Below, piece by piece: positions 1 to 9,716 of a DNA stretch of 64,000 nt. The stretch comes from Streptomyces cellostaticus (GTDB lineage: Bacteria; Actinomycetota; Actinomycetes; Streptomycetales; Streptomycetaceae). Both the position numbers and the translations under genes were made by a program. Under the pieces are notes generated by a model. The model searched no databases, was not told the DNA's origin, and worked only from the letters and a program-made list of their open reading frames with translations. Position 1 is the stretch's first letter, and each line of letters begins with the position of its first letter. The stretch spans positions 1 through 64,000 of the forward strand of contig NZ_JALLIN010000015.1 of assembly GCF_023630175.1 (NCBI RefSeq). Reading direction: 5' to 3'.

Positions 1-120
1 TCCACCACCGAGGTGGAGTCGGCGCTGGTCTCGCACCCGTCGGTCGCCGAGGCGGCGGGGGGGGGGGCCCCCCCCCCCGGCGGGGGCGCGCGCGGGCCCC
101 CGGGGGGGTCGGGGGGCCGC
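1..120. other. Aberrant window start: acs fragment plus G/C homopolymers
   Basis: Positions 1-58 are identical to 30629-30686 inside the acs gene of this window. From about 57 the sequence turns into long runs of G and C with almost no A or T until about 120, where ordinary Streptomyces sequence begins. No gene is supported here; the open frames across it have no normal start, family or composition. A chimeric or low-quality contig end explains it better than a real 58-bp duplication. Confidence 0.8.
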
Positions 121-144
121 CGCCCGGACGTCCCCGCCCGGCCT

Positions 145-160
145 GCCCGTGCGCACGGGC
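145..160 (-). terminator. Palindromic hairpin after tmk
   Basis: A perfect 16-bp palindrome (GCCCGTGC followed by its complement) lies 15 bases beyond the stop codon of the thymidylate kinase gene. It has no T tract, which is common for Streptomyces terminators. It lies close to the doubtful sequence at the window start. Confidence 0.45.
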
Positions 161-175
161 CCCCGGTGTCCGCGC

Positions 176-3100
176 TCAGCCGCGCCGGCCGCGGCCGCGC
201 CGCCGCGGCTCGTCGTCGCCGGAGCCGTCCCGCTCCCGGCCGTCGTAGGACCCGAGCAGTTCGTCCGCCAGGGAGGGCAGGTCGTCCAGCGGGGTCTCCT
301 CGGCCCAGTCGGGCCGGGGCCGGCGGCGGGGTGTGCCGTCGCCGTCGACCTGGGGCATCTCCCGCGTGCGGTCCTCGGCGCCGTCGGGCCGGGCGGCGTC
401 CCGCCCGCCCCGGGAGTCGTCCCGGAAGTAGCCGGGCGGCAGCCGGTGGGCGGGGTCGTCGTCCCGGACCGGCGGCAGCACGGCGGTCTCCTCGGCTGCA
501 CCGGACGGCACGGGCGGCAGCACCGCCGTCTCGTCCGCGGCGCCGGAGGGGGCCGGCGGCTGCGGCAGCTCGGCCGTCACCTCGGAGTCGGCGGTGCGGC
601 CGGCCGTGCGCGCGTCCTCGGCGCGCTCCTCGCGCACCGGCCGCAGCACCGCCGTCTCGTCGTCGCCCGGCGAGACCACCGGCGTGGGCACCGTCTCCGC
701 CGCCCCCGGTGCGACCACCGGCGTCGCCACGGTCGCGGCGTCGGGCGTCATGCCCGGGACCTTCGGCTGCGGCGTGCCCGGCCGGCGGGCCGCGGTGTCG
801 GCCGCGGCGGCCGCGGCGGCCGCCTGCCGGCGGGCCTCCTCGGCACGCAGCAGCGCCTCCTCGGCCTTCCGCTGCTTGTCCAGGCGCCTGGCCTCCTCCT
901 CGGCACGCAGCCGGGCCTGCCGGGCCTCCTCGTCGGCGCGCAGCCGGGCCTCCTCCTCGGCCTGCCGGCGCCTGCGCTCCTCCTCGGCCTTGCGGCGTGC
1001 CTCCTCCTCGGCACGGGCCTTCTCCTCGGCGAGCAGTCGCTGCCGCTCCTCCTCCGCCTTGCGGGCGGCCTCCTCGGCCCGCCGCCGGGCCTCCTCCGCC
1101 TGCCGTTCGGCCTCACGGCGCTGCGCCTCCTCCAGCTCGCGGCGCTTGCGCTCCTCCTCCTCGGCGCGCAGCTTGGCGAGCTGCTCCTGGCGCTCACGCT
1201 CCAGGCGCTCCTCCTCGGCCTTGCGCGCGGCCTCCTCCTCGGCCTTGCGGCGCGCCTCCTCCTCGGCCTTCTTCCGGGCCTCCTCCTGGGCCTTGATCTC
1301 GGCCTCGGACAGGGGGAGCACGGTGTCGAGCCGGTGCCGGATCACGGTGGTGACGGCCTCGGGCTCCTGCCCGGCGTCCACCACCAGGTAGCGGCCGGGG
1401 TCGGAGGCGGCGAGGGTGAGGAAACCGGCCCGTACCCGCGCGTGGAACTCCGCCGGCTCCGACTCGAGGCGGTCGGGGGCCTCGGTGAACCGCTCGCGGG
1501 CGGCCTCCGGAGCGACGTCCAGCAGGACGGTGAGGTGCGGGACGAGTCCGTTGGTGGCCCACCGGTTGATGCGGGCGATCTCGGTCGGGGACAGATCGCG
1601 GCCCGCGCCCTGGTAGGCGACGGACGAGTCGATGTACCGGTCCGAGATGACGACCGCGCCGCGCTCCAGGGCGGGCCGTACGACGGTGTCGACGTGCTCG
1701 GCACGGTCGGCGGCGTACAGCAGCGCCTCCGCGCGGTGGGACAGACCGGCCGAGGACACGTCCAGCAGGATCGAGCGCAGCCGCTTGCCGACGGGGGTGG
1801 CGCCCGGCTCCCGGGTCAGCACGACCTCGTGCCCCTTGGCCCGGATCCAGTCGGCGAGGGCCTCGGCCTGGGTGGACTTGCCGGCTCCGTCGCCGCCCTC
1901 CAGGGCGATGAAGAAACCGTCCGCCGCCTGGGCGGTGACCGGGTCGTCGCCGCCGAGCAGCGCGTCCCTGAGGTCGTGCCGCAGCGGGACGCCGGAGCGG
2001 TCGTCGGCCTTGGCCAGGACGATCACGGCCACCGGCAGCAGCAGCGCGCCGACCAGCATCAGCGTGAACGAGGCCCCGCCGTGCGCGAAGACGAACTTGC
2101 CGTTCTCCAGCCGGTGCGGGCCGATCAGCCCCGCGACGACGGGCGCGACGAGGGCGCCGAGCGCTATGAAGACCCGTACGACGGCGTGCAGGTGCTCGGT
2201 GGCGCGCGCCCGGCGGTATTCCTCGGTCTCCTGGTCGAGCAGGGCGTGCCCGGTGTTGGCGGCGATGCCCGCGCCGACGCCGGCCAGCGTGACGATCAGC
2301 AGCACAGTGGTGACGTCCGGGACCAGCCCGGCGGCCAGCAGGGCGATGCCGGTGAAGGCGATGGCGAGCGCGAGGAGCCGGCGGCGCGAGAGCGAGGGCA
2401 GCACCGAGGGCGCGGTGCGGATGCCGACGGCGGTACCGCCGGTCAGGCCGAGGACCAGCAGGCCGTACAGGACCGGGCCGCCGCCCAGGTCCTTGGCGTG
2501 CAGTACGCAGACCGCGACGGCGGCGGCGACGGCTCCGGCGACGGCGGCGCAGGCCGGGACGAGCAGGGGAATGGCGCCGGTGCGGCCCTTGTCGACCCCG
2601 GTGCCGGTACGCGGGCGGCGCAGCCCCTCCAGCGGGGACCGCGGCCTGGGGGTGCGTGTGCCGGGCAGCTCCAGGGCGGTCAGCACCGACAGGGACGCGG
2701 CGAACAGACCGGCCGCGACATAGGAGCCGAGGGCCGCCTGGTGCTGGTCGAACCAGGCCACGCCCGTGCCGAGCAGGTTGTTCAGCAGTGCGGCGACGAC
2801 CAGGGTCGCGGCGGCCAGCGGGACGGCCAGGAAGGCGGTGCGCAGCGCGAGCCGGCGCAGCGCGTCCAGGTGGTCCGGCAGCGGCCGTACCGTCGCTCCC
2901 TCCGGGGGCGGGGCGGGCAGCAGGGCGGGGGCCGCGCTCTCCCGGCACACCGTCCACAGCCGCTCGGCGACGCCGGTGACGAAGACGGTGACGAGCAGGA
3001 CGGCGAGCGCGTTGTCCGGGATCCAGTCGATCCACAGGGGCGCGACGATCAGCAGCGCGGCCCGCAGGCCGTCGGCGCCGACCATGGTCCAGCGCCGGTC

Positions 3101-3442
3101 GAGCGGGCCCTCCTCGTCGATGAGCGCGGTCAGCGGGCCGAGCAGGACGGCGCCGAAGAGCAGGGTGGCGAGGATGCGCACCGCGAAGACGATCGCCACT
3201 GCGAACGCCGCGCCCCGGTACCCCCCGCCGAAGGAGCTCTCGGCGACGGCCGCCTGGAGGGCCAGGACGACCAGCACGAGAAGGGCGAGACAGTCGCCGA
3301 CACCACTCACGAGCTGCGCGCTCCACAGGCGCTTGACCTGCGGTCGGCGCAGCAGGGAGCGCACGGCGCGCTCGCGGGAGTCCGCGACCAGGGCGTCGTC
3401 CGGTGCTGGCGTGGGGGCCGTGGGCTGCTCGGCTCGCGTCAT
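176..3442 (-). CDS. tmk: dTMP kinase fused to MFS-like membrane domain and coiled coil
   Basis: The 1088-residue protein makes dTDP from dTMP and ATP for DNA synthesis. The kinase core starts near residue 510 with the P-loop GGDGAGKST, followed by TREPG and the DRYIDSSVAYQG substrate-binding segment typical of thymidylate kinases. Before it, residues about 35-490 hold many hydrophobic segments like a transporter of the major facilitator type. After it, about 710-870 is a highly charged (EEARRKAEE-type) repeat predicted to form a long coiled coil, then an acidic/Pro-rich tail with repeated ETAVLPPV motifs. Ordinary Tmk proteins have about 210 residues, so the enzyme is apparently membrane-tethered. 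The same fusion is known in Streptomyces (SCO3542-like). It lies downstream of topA on the same strand, 139 bases away and behind a hairpin. Confidence 0.9.
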   Translation of the reverse strand: MTRAEQPTAPTPAPDDALVADSRERAVRSLLRRPQVKRLWSAQLVSGVGDCLALLVLVVLALQAAVAESSFGGGYRGAAFAVAIVFAVRILATLLFGAVLLGPLTALIDEEGPLDRRWTMVGADGLRAALLIVAPLWIDWIPDNALAVLLVTVFVTGVAERLWTVCRESAAPALLPAPPPEGATVRPLPDHLDALRRLALRTAFLAVPLAAATLVVAALLNNLLGTGVAWFDQHQAALGSYVAAGLFAASLSVLTALELPGTRTPRPRSPLEGLRRPRTGTGVDKGRTGAIPLLVPACAAVAGAVAAAVAVCVLHAKDLGGGPVLYGLLVLGLTGGTAVGIRTAPSVLPSLSRRRLLALAIAFTGIALLAAGLVPDVTTVLLIVTLAGVGAGIAANTGHALLDQETEEYRRARATEHLHAVVRVFIALGALVAPVVAGLIGPHRLENGKFVFAHGGASFTLMLVGALLLPVAVIVLAKADDRSGVPLRHDLRDALLGGDDPVTAQAADGFFIALEGGDGAGKSTQAEALADWIRAKGHEVVLTREPGATPVGKRLRSILLDVSSAGLSHRAEALLYAADRAEHVDTVVRPALERGAVVISDRYIDSSVAYQGAGRDLSPTEIARINRWATNGLVPHLTVLLDVAPEAARERFTEAPDRLESEPAEFHARVRAGFLTLAASDPGRYLVVDAGQEPEAVTTVIRHRLDTVLPLSEAEIKAQEEARKKAEEEARRKAEEEAARKAEEERLERERQEQLAKLRAEEEERKRRELEEAQRREAERQAEEARRRAEEAARKAEEERQRLLAEEKARAEEEARRKAEEERRRRQAEEEARLRADEEARQARLRAEEEARRLDKQRKAEEALLRAEEARRQAAAAAAAADTAARRPGTPQPKVPGMTPDAATVATPVVAPGAAETVPTPVVSPGDDETAVLRPVREERAEDARTAGRTADSEVTAELPQPPAPSGAADETAVLPPVPSGAAEETAVLPPVRDDDPAHRLPPGYFRDDSRGGRDAARPDGAEDRTREMPQVDGDGTPRRRPRPDWAEETPLDDLPSLADELLGSYDGRERDGSGDDEPRRRGRGRRG

Positions 3443-3498
3443 GCGTTCAGCCTATCCGCAGGCGCCGACACCACACCCACTACTCCTGACGTGTGCAC

Positions 3499-3525
3499 GC
3501 CCCGGCATCGAGGTGATGCCGGGGC
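3499..3525 (-). terminator. Hairpin terminator of topA
   Basis: GCCCCGGCATC, a 5-base loop (GAGGT), and the perfect complement form an 11-bp GC-rich stem in the gap between the topA stop and the tmk start. It would end topA transcripts; there is no clear U tract. Confidence 0.6.
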
Positions 3526-3581
3526 GTTCGTTTCGCGAAGCCGGAGCCGGCCGGAGTGACGGTCCGGGCGGCGGCCGGAGG

Positions 3582-6461
3582 TCAGTCCTCCGTGCCCGAA
3601 GCCGTCGCCTTCGACGCCGTCGCCTTGGACGCCGTGGTCTTCTTCGCGGCCGTCTTCTTGGCCGTGGTCTTCTTCGCGGCCGTCGTCTTCTTCGCCGCCG
3701 TCTTCTTGGCGGTGGTCTTCTTCGCCGGAGCGGCCTTCTTCGCGGTGGCCTTCTTCACGGTCTTCTTCGCCGTCTTCTTCGCGGGGCCCTTCGCCCTCTT
3801 CTCGGCGAGCAGTTCGAAGCCGCGCTCGGGGGTGATCGTCTCGACGCTGTCGCCGGAGCGCAGGGTCGCGTTGGTCTCCCCGTCGGTGGCGTACGGCCCG
3901 AAGCGGCCGTCCTTGACGACGACCGGCTTGCCGGATACCGGGTCCTCGCCCAGCTCCTTCAGCGGGGGCTTGGCGGCGGCCCGGCCACGCTGCTTCGGCT
4001 GGGCGTAGATCGCCAGCGCCTCCTCCAGCGTGATCGTGAAGAGCTGCTCCTCGGCCTGCAGCGAGCGCGAGTCCGTGCCCTTCTTCAGGTAGGGGCCGTA
4101 GCGGCCGTTCTGCGCGGTGATCTCCACGCCCTCCGTGTCCGCGCCGACGACCCGCGGCAGCGACATCAGCCGCAGCGCGTCGTCGAGGGTCACCGTGTCC
4201 AGCGACATCGACTTGAAGAGGGACGCCGTCCGCGGCTTCACCGCGTTCTTGCCGGTCTTCGGGGTGCCCTCGGGGAGCACCTCGGTGACGTAGGGGCCGT
4301 AGCGGCCGTCCTTGGCGACGATCTGGTGGCCGCTCACCGGGTCGGTGCCCAGCTCGAAGTCCCCGCTCGGCTTGGCCAGCAGTTCCTCGGCCAGGTCCAC
4401 GGTCAGTTCGTCGGGCGCCAGGTCGGCCGGGATGTCGGCGCGCTGGTGCTGCTCGGTGTCCTTCTCGCCGCGCTCGATGTAGGGGCCGTAGCGGCCCACC
4501 CGCAGCACGATCTCGTTGCCCACCGGGAAGGAGGACACCTCGCGCGCGTCGATCGCGCCCAGGTCGGTCACCAGCTCCTTGAGGCCGCCGAGGTGGTCCC
4601 CGTCGCCGTTGCCGGCGTCGGCCGCGCCACCCGCGGCGTCCGCGCCGAAGCCGCTGTCCGGTCCCGTCTCGCCGAAGTAGAACCGCTTCAGCCACGGCAC
4701 CGCACGCGCCTCGCCGCGGGCGATGCGGTCGAGGTCGTCCTCCATGCGCGCGGTGAAGTCGTAGTCGACGAGCCGCCCGAAGTGCTTCTCCAGCAGGTTG
4801 ACCACGGCGAAGGACAGGAACGACGGCACCAGGGCCGTGCCCTTCTTGAACACGTAGCCGCGGTCGAGGATCGTGCCGATGATCGACGCGTACGTCGACG
4901 GGCGGCCGATCTCCCGCTCCTCGAGCTCCTTGACCAGGCTGGCCTCGGTGTAGCGGGCCGGGGGCTTGGTGGCGTGGCCGTCGACCGTGATCTCCTCGGC
5001 GGACAGCGCGTCGCCCTGGGCGACCTGCGGCAGCCGGCGCTCGCGGTCGTCCAGCTCGGCGTTCGGGTCGTCGGCGCCCTCGACGTAGGCCTTGAGGAAG
5101 CCGTGGAAGGTGATCGTCTTGCCGGACGCGCTGAACTCGACGTCCCTGCCGTCGGCGGCGGTGCCACCGATCTTCACGGTCACGCTGTTCCCGGTCGCGT
5201 CCTTCATCTGAGAGGCGACGGTCCGCTTCCAGATCAGCTCGTACAGCCTGAACTGGTCGCCGGTCAGACCGGTCTCGGCCGGGGTGCGGAAACGATCACC
5301 CGAGGGCCGGATCGCCTCGTGCGCCTCCTGCGCGTTCTTGACCTTCCCGGCGTACGTACGCGGCCGGTCCGGCAGGTAGTCGGCGCCGTAGAGCTGCGTG
5401 ACCTGGGCACGGGCGGCCGCGACGGCGGTGTCGCTCAGCGTCGTGGAGTCCGTGCGCATGTACGTGATGTAGCCGTTCTCGTACAGCTTCTGGGCGACCT
5501 GCATGGTCGCCTTCGCGCCGAAGCCGAGCTTGCGGCTGGCCTCCTGCTGCAGCGTCGTCGTACGGAACGGCGCGTACGGCGAGCGGCGGTAGGGCTTGGA
5601 CTCGACGGAGCGCACGGAGAAGCGGGTGCTCTCCAGCGCCGCGGCCAGGGCACGGGCGTTCGACTCGTCGAGGTGCAGGGTGTTCGCGCTCTTGAGCTGC
5701 CCGAGGGAGTCGAAGTCGCGACCCTGCGCGATCCGCCTGCCGTCCACGGTCTGCAGGCGCGCGACCAGCGACGACGGGTCCGAGGGGTCTCCGGCCCGGC
5801 CGGTCGCGAAGGTGCCCGTCAGGTCCCAGTACTCGGCGGAGCGGAAGGCGATGCGCTCGCGCTCCCGCTCGACGACGAGCCGGGTCGCCACGGACTGGAC
5901 ACGGCCGGCCGACAGGCGCGGCATGACCTTCTTCCACAGGACCGGCGAGACCTCGTAGCCGTAGAGGCGGTCGAGGATGCGGCGGGTCTCCTGGGCGTCG
6001 ACCATGCGCTGGTTGAGGTCGCGCGGGTTGGCGACGGCCTCGCGGATCGCGTCCTTGGTGATCTCGTGGAAGACCATCCGCTTGACCGGGACCTTGGGCT
6101 TCAGGACCTCGAGGAGGTGCCACGCGATGGCCTCGCCCTCGCGGTCCTCATCGGTGGCGAGGAAGAGCTCGTCGGAGTCCTTCAGCAGATCCTTGAGCTT
6201 CCTGACCTGCGCCTTCTTGTCCGCGTTGACGACGTAGATCGGCTCGAAGTCGTGCTCGACGTCCACGCCGAGCCGGCGCACCTCGCCGGTGTACTTCTCG
6301 GGTACCTCCGCGGCACCGTTCGGAAGGTCGCGGATGTGCCCGACGCTCGCTTCGACTACGTAGCCGGGGCCCAGGTAGCCCTTGATCGTCTTCGCCTTGG
6401 CAGGCGACTCGACGATGACGAGTCGGCGGCCGCCCTGTGCGGTCTCGCTGGTCGGGGACAA
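3582..6461 (-). CDS. topA: DNA topoisomerase I
   Basis: This 959-residue type IA topoisomerase relaxes negative supercoils. The N-terminal TOPRIM domain opens with VIVESPAKAKTIKGYLG and carries the DEDREGEAIAWHL metal-binding motif. The catalytic tyrosine is about residue 334, in YITYMRTDSTTLS. Instead of zinc fingers, the C-terminal third carries four GRYGPY-type repeats, and the last ~65 residues are a KKTAAKK-rich basic tail. In Streptomyces and mycobacteria this lysine tail increases DNA binding and processivity. The length is normal for Streptomyces TopA. The gene is likely essential and supercoiling-controlled, although no control element is evident in the upstream 250 bases. Confidence 0.97.
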   Translation of the reverse strand: MSPTSETAQGGRRLVIVESPAKAKTIKGYLGPGYVVEASVGHIRDLPNGAAEVPEKYTGEVRRLGVDVEHDFEPIYVVNADKKAQVRKLKDLLKDSDELFLATDEDREGEAIAWHLLEVLKPKVPVKRMVFHEITKDAIREAVANPRDLNQRMVDAQETRRILDRLYGYEVSPVLWKKVMPRLSAGRVQSVATRLVVERERERIAFRSAEYWDLTGTFATGRAGDPSDPSSLVARLQTVDGRRIAQGRDFDSLGQLKSANTLHLDESNARALAAALESTRFSVRSVESKPYRRSPYAPFRTTTLQQEASRKLGFGAKATMQVAQKLYENGYITYMRTDSTTLSDTAVAAARAQVTQLYGADYLPDRPRTYAGKVKNAQEAHEAIRPSGDRFRTPAETGLTGDQFRLYELIWKRTVASQMKDATGNSVTVKIGGTAADGRDVEFSASGKTITFHGFLKAYVEGADDPNAELDDRERRLPQVAQGDALSAEEITVDGHATKPPARYTEASLVKELEEREIGRPSTYASIIGTILDRGYVFKKGTALVPSFLSFAVVNLLEKHFGRLVDYDFTARMEDDLDRIARGEARAVPWLKRFYFGETGPDSGFGADAAGGAADAGNGDGDHLGGLKELVTDLGAIDAREVSSFPVGNEIVLRVGRYGPYIERGEKDTEQHQRADIPADLAPDELTVDLAEELLAKPSGDFELGTDPVSGHQIVAKDGRYGPYVTEVLPEGTPKTGKNAVKPRTASLFKSMSLDTVTLDDALRLMSLPRVVGADTEGVEITAQNGRYGPYLKKGTDSRSLQAEEQLFTITLEEALAIYAQPKQRGRAAAKPPLKELGEDPVSGKPVVVKDGRFGPYATDGETNATLRSGDSVETITPERGFELLAEKRAKGPAKKTAKKTVKKATAKKAAPAKKTTAKKTAAKKTTAAKKTTAKKTAAKKTTASKATASKATASGTED

Positions 6462-6718
6462 CTTCGCTCTTCTCTCCGGTCGACGCCGACCGCTCTCCCG
6501 GCCTTCGTCCCGGGGTCGCGGCGTGCTTCTGGCTCGTGTGACGCTGCGGAGTGTGACGGTACATCCCGCCCCCGTGTCAAACGGGAAAAGCCCACAACGG
6601 CCACTCGAACGGTAACCCGACTACCGGCATTCCTGCCGCCCGGACCGCACGCCGGTCCCCGCTCCCCTGTCCGGAGCGTGACGCTCCCATTACCGGGGCG
6701 GCACCACTGCCGCCGACG

Positions 6719-6916
6719 TCAGAGGCGGGTCAGGCAGTACGCGGCCAGGCCCAGCGCGACGACTCCGGCGACACCGGCGAGGGTGGCCGATGCGACCGGG
6801 CTCACACCCTGGGCGACCGGCTCGCGGTGCCGCACCCGGATGCCGGTCCACACCAGCAGGGCGCCCCCGAACAGGGCGAACACCAATCCCGCGAAGATCG
6901 CCGGTCCGCTCTCCAT
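6719..6916 (-). CDS. Small two-helix membrane protein
   Basis: The 65-residue protein (MESGPAIFAGLVFALFGG...) has two hydrophobic helices, about residues 6-24 and 42-62, separated by a basic loop RVRHREP. It was placed from the ATG at 6916 because a purine-rich GAAGGGACGG sequence precedes it by about 7 bases; longer in-frame extensions lack membrane-protein character. Its family and role are not recognised. A gene of this size sits at the same place next to topA in other Streptomyces, from memory. Confidence 0.65.
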   Translation of the reverse strand: MESGPAIFAGLVFALFGGALLVWTGIRVRHREPVAQGVSPVASATLAGVAGVVALGLAAYCLTRL

Positions 6917-7208
6917 GCCCCCGCCCGTCCCTTCCGCGCCGTTCGCCGTGCCCAGAGCGGGGAGGGTGGCACGCGCGGGCGACGGGCCGGCGACATCCGG
7001 GTGAACGGAAGGCCCCGGGCCACCGGGTGCGGGCGCGAACGGATCCCGGCCGGCACCGAGCCCGTACTTTTCCGGCCGTTTTACCGGCACCGCCGCGTTC
7101 CGGCCTGTGCCACCGGCATACGACGGCGATCCGGACGCGGCTACGACGGCTCCGGGAGGGTCGCCGCGGCGGCGCGGCGCGTGGGGTGCGGCCGCGCCCC
7201 GCCACCGA

Positions 7209-8753
7209 CTACCGGTCGCGCCCCGCGTCGGGCCGGAGCGCCGGTTCCAGGAAGCCCTGCTCCACCAGCAGCCGGATCTGGGCGGGGGTGCGGTCGCGCA
7301 GCAGGACCGGGTCCTCCCCCACGAGCTGGGCGATCGCGTCGAGGATGCGGCCGGCACTCAGTGTGCCGTCGCACACACCCGCGAAGCCCGCGCCGACCGT
7401 GTCCACCTTCGTGGCGCGGCGCATACCGCGGTTCTGGCGCAGCACCACGTGCTCGGGGTCCTCGGCGCCGGGCATCCCGACCTGCTCCTGGACCACCTCG
7501 GCCATCAGCCGGAAGCGGCCTTCCAGCAGGGCGGCGTCGTCGTGGTCCCGGAGGTAGTCGAGACGGTCGAAGTGCGCCCGGATCGCCTCCCCGAGCGGCT
7601 GCTCGATCGAGTGCGGCCACTCCTCCACGGTGATCGTGGGCTCCGCCACCCCGGTCCTGCGCAGGGTGATCCAGCCGAAGCCCACCGCCTTGACCTTGCG
7701 GGCCTCGAACTCGTCGAGCCAGGCGTCGTAGCGCGCCTGGTAGTCGGCCGGGTCACCGCGGTGGTCGCCGGCGTCCCTGAGCCAGAGCTCGGCGTACTGC
7801 GTGACGTCCTGCACCTCGCGCTGCACGATCCAGGCGTCGCACCCGCGCGGCACCCACGACCTCAGCCTGTCCTGCCACTCCTCCCCCGCGACGTGCTGCC
7901 AGTTGGCCAGGAACTGCGCGAACCCGCCCTCGTTGAGACGTTCCCCCGCCTGCTGAACGAGCGAGCGGCACAGATCGTCCCCGCCCATGCCGCCGTCGCG
8001 GTACGTCAGCCGCGCGCCCGGCGAGATCACGAAGGGCGGGTTGGACACGATCAGGTCGAACGTCTCGTCGTCCCGGACCGGCTCGAACAGCGAGCCCTCG
8101 CGCAGGTCGGCGGCGGGCGCGCCGGAGAGTGCCAGGGTGAGCGCGGTGATGTGCAGTGCGCGCGGGTTGACGTCGGTCGCCGTCACGCGTGTGGCGTGCG
8201 AGGAGGCGTGCAGGGCCTGGATGCCGGAACCGGTGCCGAGGTCGAGCGCGGAGGCGACGGGCGTGCGCACGGTGATGCCGGCCAGGGTCATGGAGGCGCC
8301 CCCGACGCCCAGGACCACTCCCCCGTCCCGCCTGCCGATGCCGCCCGCACCGCCGACCGCGCAGCCCAGGTCGGACACGATGAACCAGTCCTGGCCGTCG
8401 GGGCCGCCATAGGGCCGCACGTCCACGGTCGCGGCGACCTCGTCGCCGGCCACGGAGGTGAGCCAGCCGCCCTCCAGCGCCTGCGCGACCGGCAGAACGG
8501 CCGCCACGCGCGCGTGGGGCACCGGTTGCTGGAGCAGGAAGAGGCGTACGAGCGTCTCCAGCGGCGTGTCGCCGCGGGTGGCCCGGAGCGCGGGCACGGT
8601 CTCGCTGCGGGCCAGCGCCGTGTAGGCGGGGGCGCCGAGCAGATCGAGCAGCCCGTCCGCGGTGAAGGAGGCGGCGAGCAGGGCGTCGCGCAGGCGTGCG
8701 GCGACGTCGGGCCGGTCGGTGGCGGGCAGGGGGGCGGGGCCGGAGTCAGTCAC
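7209..8753 (-). CDS. Class I SAM-dependent methyltransferase (PrmC/HemK-like core)
   Basis: The 514-residue protein has a central Rossmann methyltransferase domain: ALDLGTGSGIQALH (SAM-binding motif I, about residue 170) and VSNPPFVISPG (NPPF motif IV, about 235), which is characteristic of enzymes that methylate amide or ring nitrogens. It is flanked by an N-terminal helical domain and a C-terminal domain found in actinobacterial homologues. The NPPF motif fits methylation of Gln/Asn side chains or nucleic-acid bases, but the substrate is unknown. It lies between a small membrane protein and a lipoprotein on the same strand, with no sign of an operon. Confidence 0.85.
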   Translation of the reverse strand: MTDSGPAPLPATDRPDVAARLRDALLAASFTADGLLDLLGAPAYTALARSETVPALRATRGDTPLETLVRLFLLQQPVPHARVAAVLPVAQALEGGWLTSVAGDEVAATVDVRPYGGPDGQDWFIVSDLGCAVGGAGGIGRRDGGVVLGVGGASMTLAGITVRTPVASALDLGTGSGIQALHASSHATRVTATDVNPRALHITALTLALSGAPAADLREGSLFEPVRDDETFDLIVSNPPFVISPGARLTYRDGGMGGDDLCRSLVQQAGERLNEGGFAQFLANWQHVAGEEWQDRLRSWVPRGCDAWIVQREVQDVTQYAELWLRDAGDHRGDPADYQARYDAWLDEFEARKVKAVGFGWITLRRTGVAEPTITVEEWPHSIEQPLGEAIRAHFDRLDYLRDHDDAALLEGRFRLMAEVVQEQVGMPGAEDPEHVVLRQNRGMRRATKVDTVGAGFAGVCDGTLSAGRILDAIAQLVGEDPVLLRDRTPAQIRLLVEQGFLEPALRPDAGRDR

Positions 8754-8900
8754 ACACCCATTGTGGCCCGGCGCGGCGGGCCGGGGCCGCCTCAGCGCGC
8801 GCGGACCGCCCCGGTCCGCCGGCCCGCGGAGAACCCGGTCGGGCGGCGGCGCCGGACGTCCGTGGAGGCCGCCCGCCGGCGTCCGTCCGCCTGTCGGGCC

Positions 8901-8953
8901 GGCCGTCCGGCTCTCCGGCCGCTGTACGGGTCAGCGGCCGTCCGGCGCTCCGG
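8901..8953. repeat. Short direct repeat, 18 bp x2
   Basis: GGCCGTCCGGCTCTCCGG at 8901-8918 recurs with one change at 8936-8953. It lies in the GC-rich gap between the lipoprotein stop and the methyltransferase start. Nothing shows a function. Confidence 0.6.
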
Positions 8954-8965
8954 TGGTCGGCCGGG

Positions 8966-9568
8966 TCAGCCGGTCGTGGCCGACGCGGGGGCGGAGCCGG
9001 ACGTGGCGACCTTGCAGCTCGGCTGCTCGGCGATCGCCTCCTTCACGTCGCCCTGCTCCAGCCGCTTCAGCGCCTCCGTGCCGCTGTTGCTCTGCTCACC
9101 GATCTGCTTCGTCTGGTCGGCGACCTCGTGCAGGCCCTTGGCGAACTTGCCCTGGTCCTTGGTGTCGAGCCCGTCGACCTTCTTCTTCAGGTCGCCGTAG
9201 GCCGTGGCCAGGCCGGAGAGGTTCTTGGCGGCGTCCTTCTGCCGCCTGGCGCCGTCGTCGACCCCGGGGGGCGCTCCGGCGCTGTTGATGGCGGCGGCGA
9301 GCCCCTTGTAGCCGTCGGCCATGTCCTGGAAGGCCGTCGAGTACGTGCTCTTGGCGGTCTTGGGCGGCAGGTTGCTGTCCGTGGCTATCTTGGCGATCGA
9401 GGCGTTCGCCTCCCTGATCTTGGCGTCCTGCCCGGGCACGGCGTCGCACACCGTCTTGGCCCAGGCGACCAGCTTGGGGTCAGGCCCGCTGTCCTCACTG
9501 CTGCATCCCGACAACGCCACTACCAGTACCGCACCGCCGGACAGTGCGGCCGTGAGCTTCTTGTTCAC
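8966..9568 (-). CDS. Small secreted lipoprotein
   Basis: The 200-residue protein starts at the GTG at 9568, preceded by GGAAGGGA eight bases upstream. It begins with a lipoprotein signal (NKK, hydrophobic stretch, then ALSGCSS lipobox with Cys about residue 22). The rest is hydrophilic and mainly helical, with Lys/Asp-rich heptad-like segments. It has two more cysteines (one after VAWAKTV and one near the C-terminus, PSCKV) that could form a disulfide. Streptomyces carry homologues beside the pyrophosphatase gene (SCO3546-like). The function is unknown; it should be anchored on the outer face of the membrane. Confidence 0.8.
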   Translation of the reverse strand: MNKKLTAALSGGAVLVVALSGCSSEDSGPDPKLVAWAKTVCDAVPGQDAKIREANASIAKIATDSNLPPKTAKSTYSTAFQDMADGYKGLAAAINSAGAPPGVDDGARRQKDAAKNLSGLATAYGDLKKKVDGLDTKDQGKFAKGLHEVADQTKQIGEQSNSGTEALKRLEQGDVKEAIAEQPSCKVATSGSAPASATTG

Positions 9569-9716
9569 CGGATCGGTCCCTTCCATGGCTCTCGGCCCCC
9601 GGAATCTACACGGCATACCGACACACCCCACATGCCGAAGGACCGAAAAGGCTGCTTTTGTGATTCTTTGCACCCTGGGAGAGAAGGCTCACGGCCCGCG
9701 CGGCACCGCGCACGCA

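Noticed and set aside
13..1296. Long plus-strand open frame over the window start
   Set aside because: It runs through the homopolymer artefact and antisense to the coiled coil of the thymidylate kinase; its Pro/Arg-rich product is typical of GC-rich shadow frames.
2766..7004. Very long plus-strand frame (over 1400 codons) opposite topA
   Set aside because: Antisense of tmk/topA; no family signature. Such frames are expected at this GC content.
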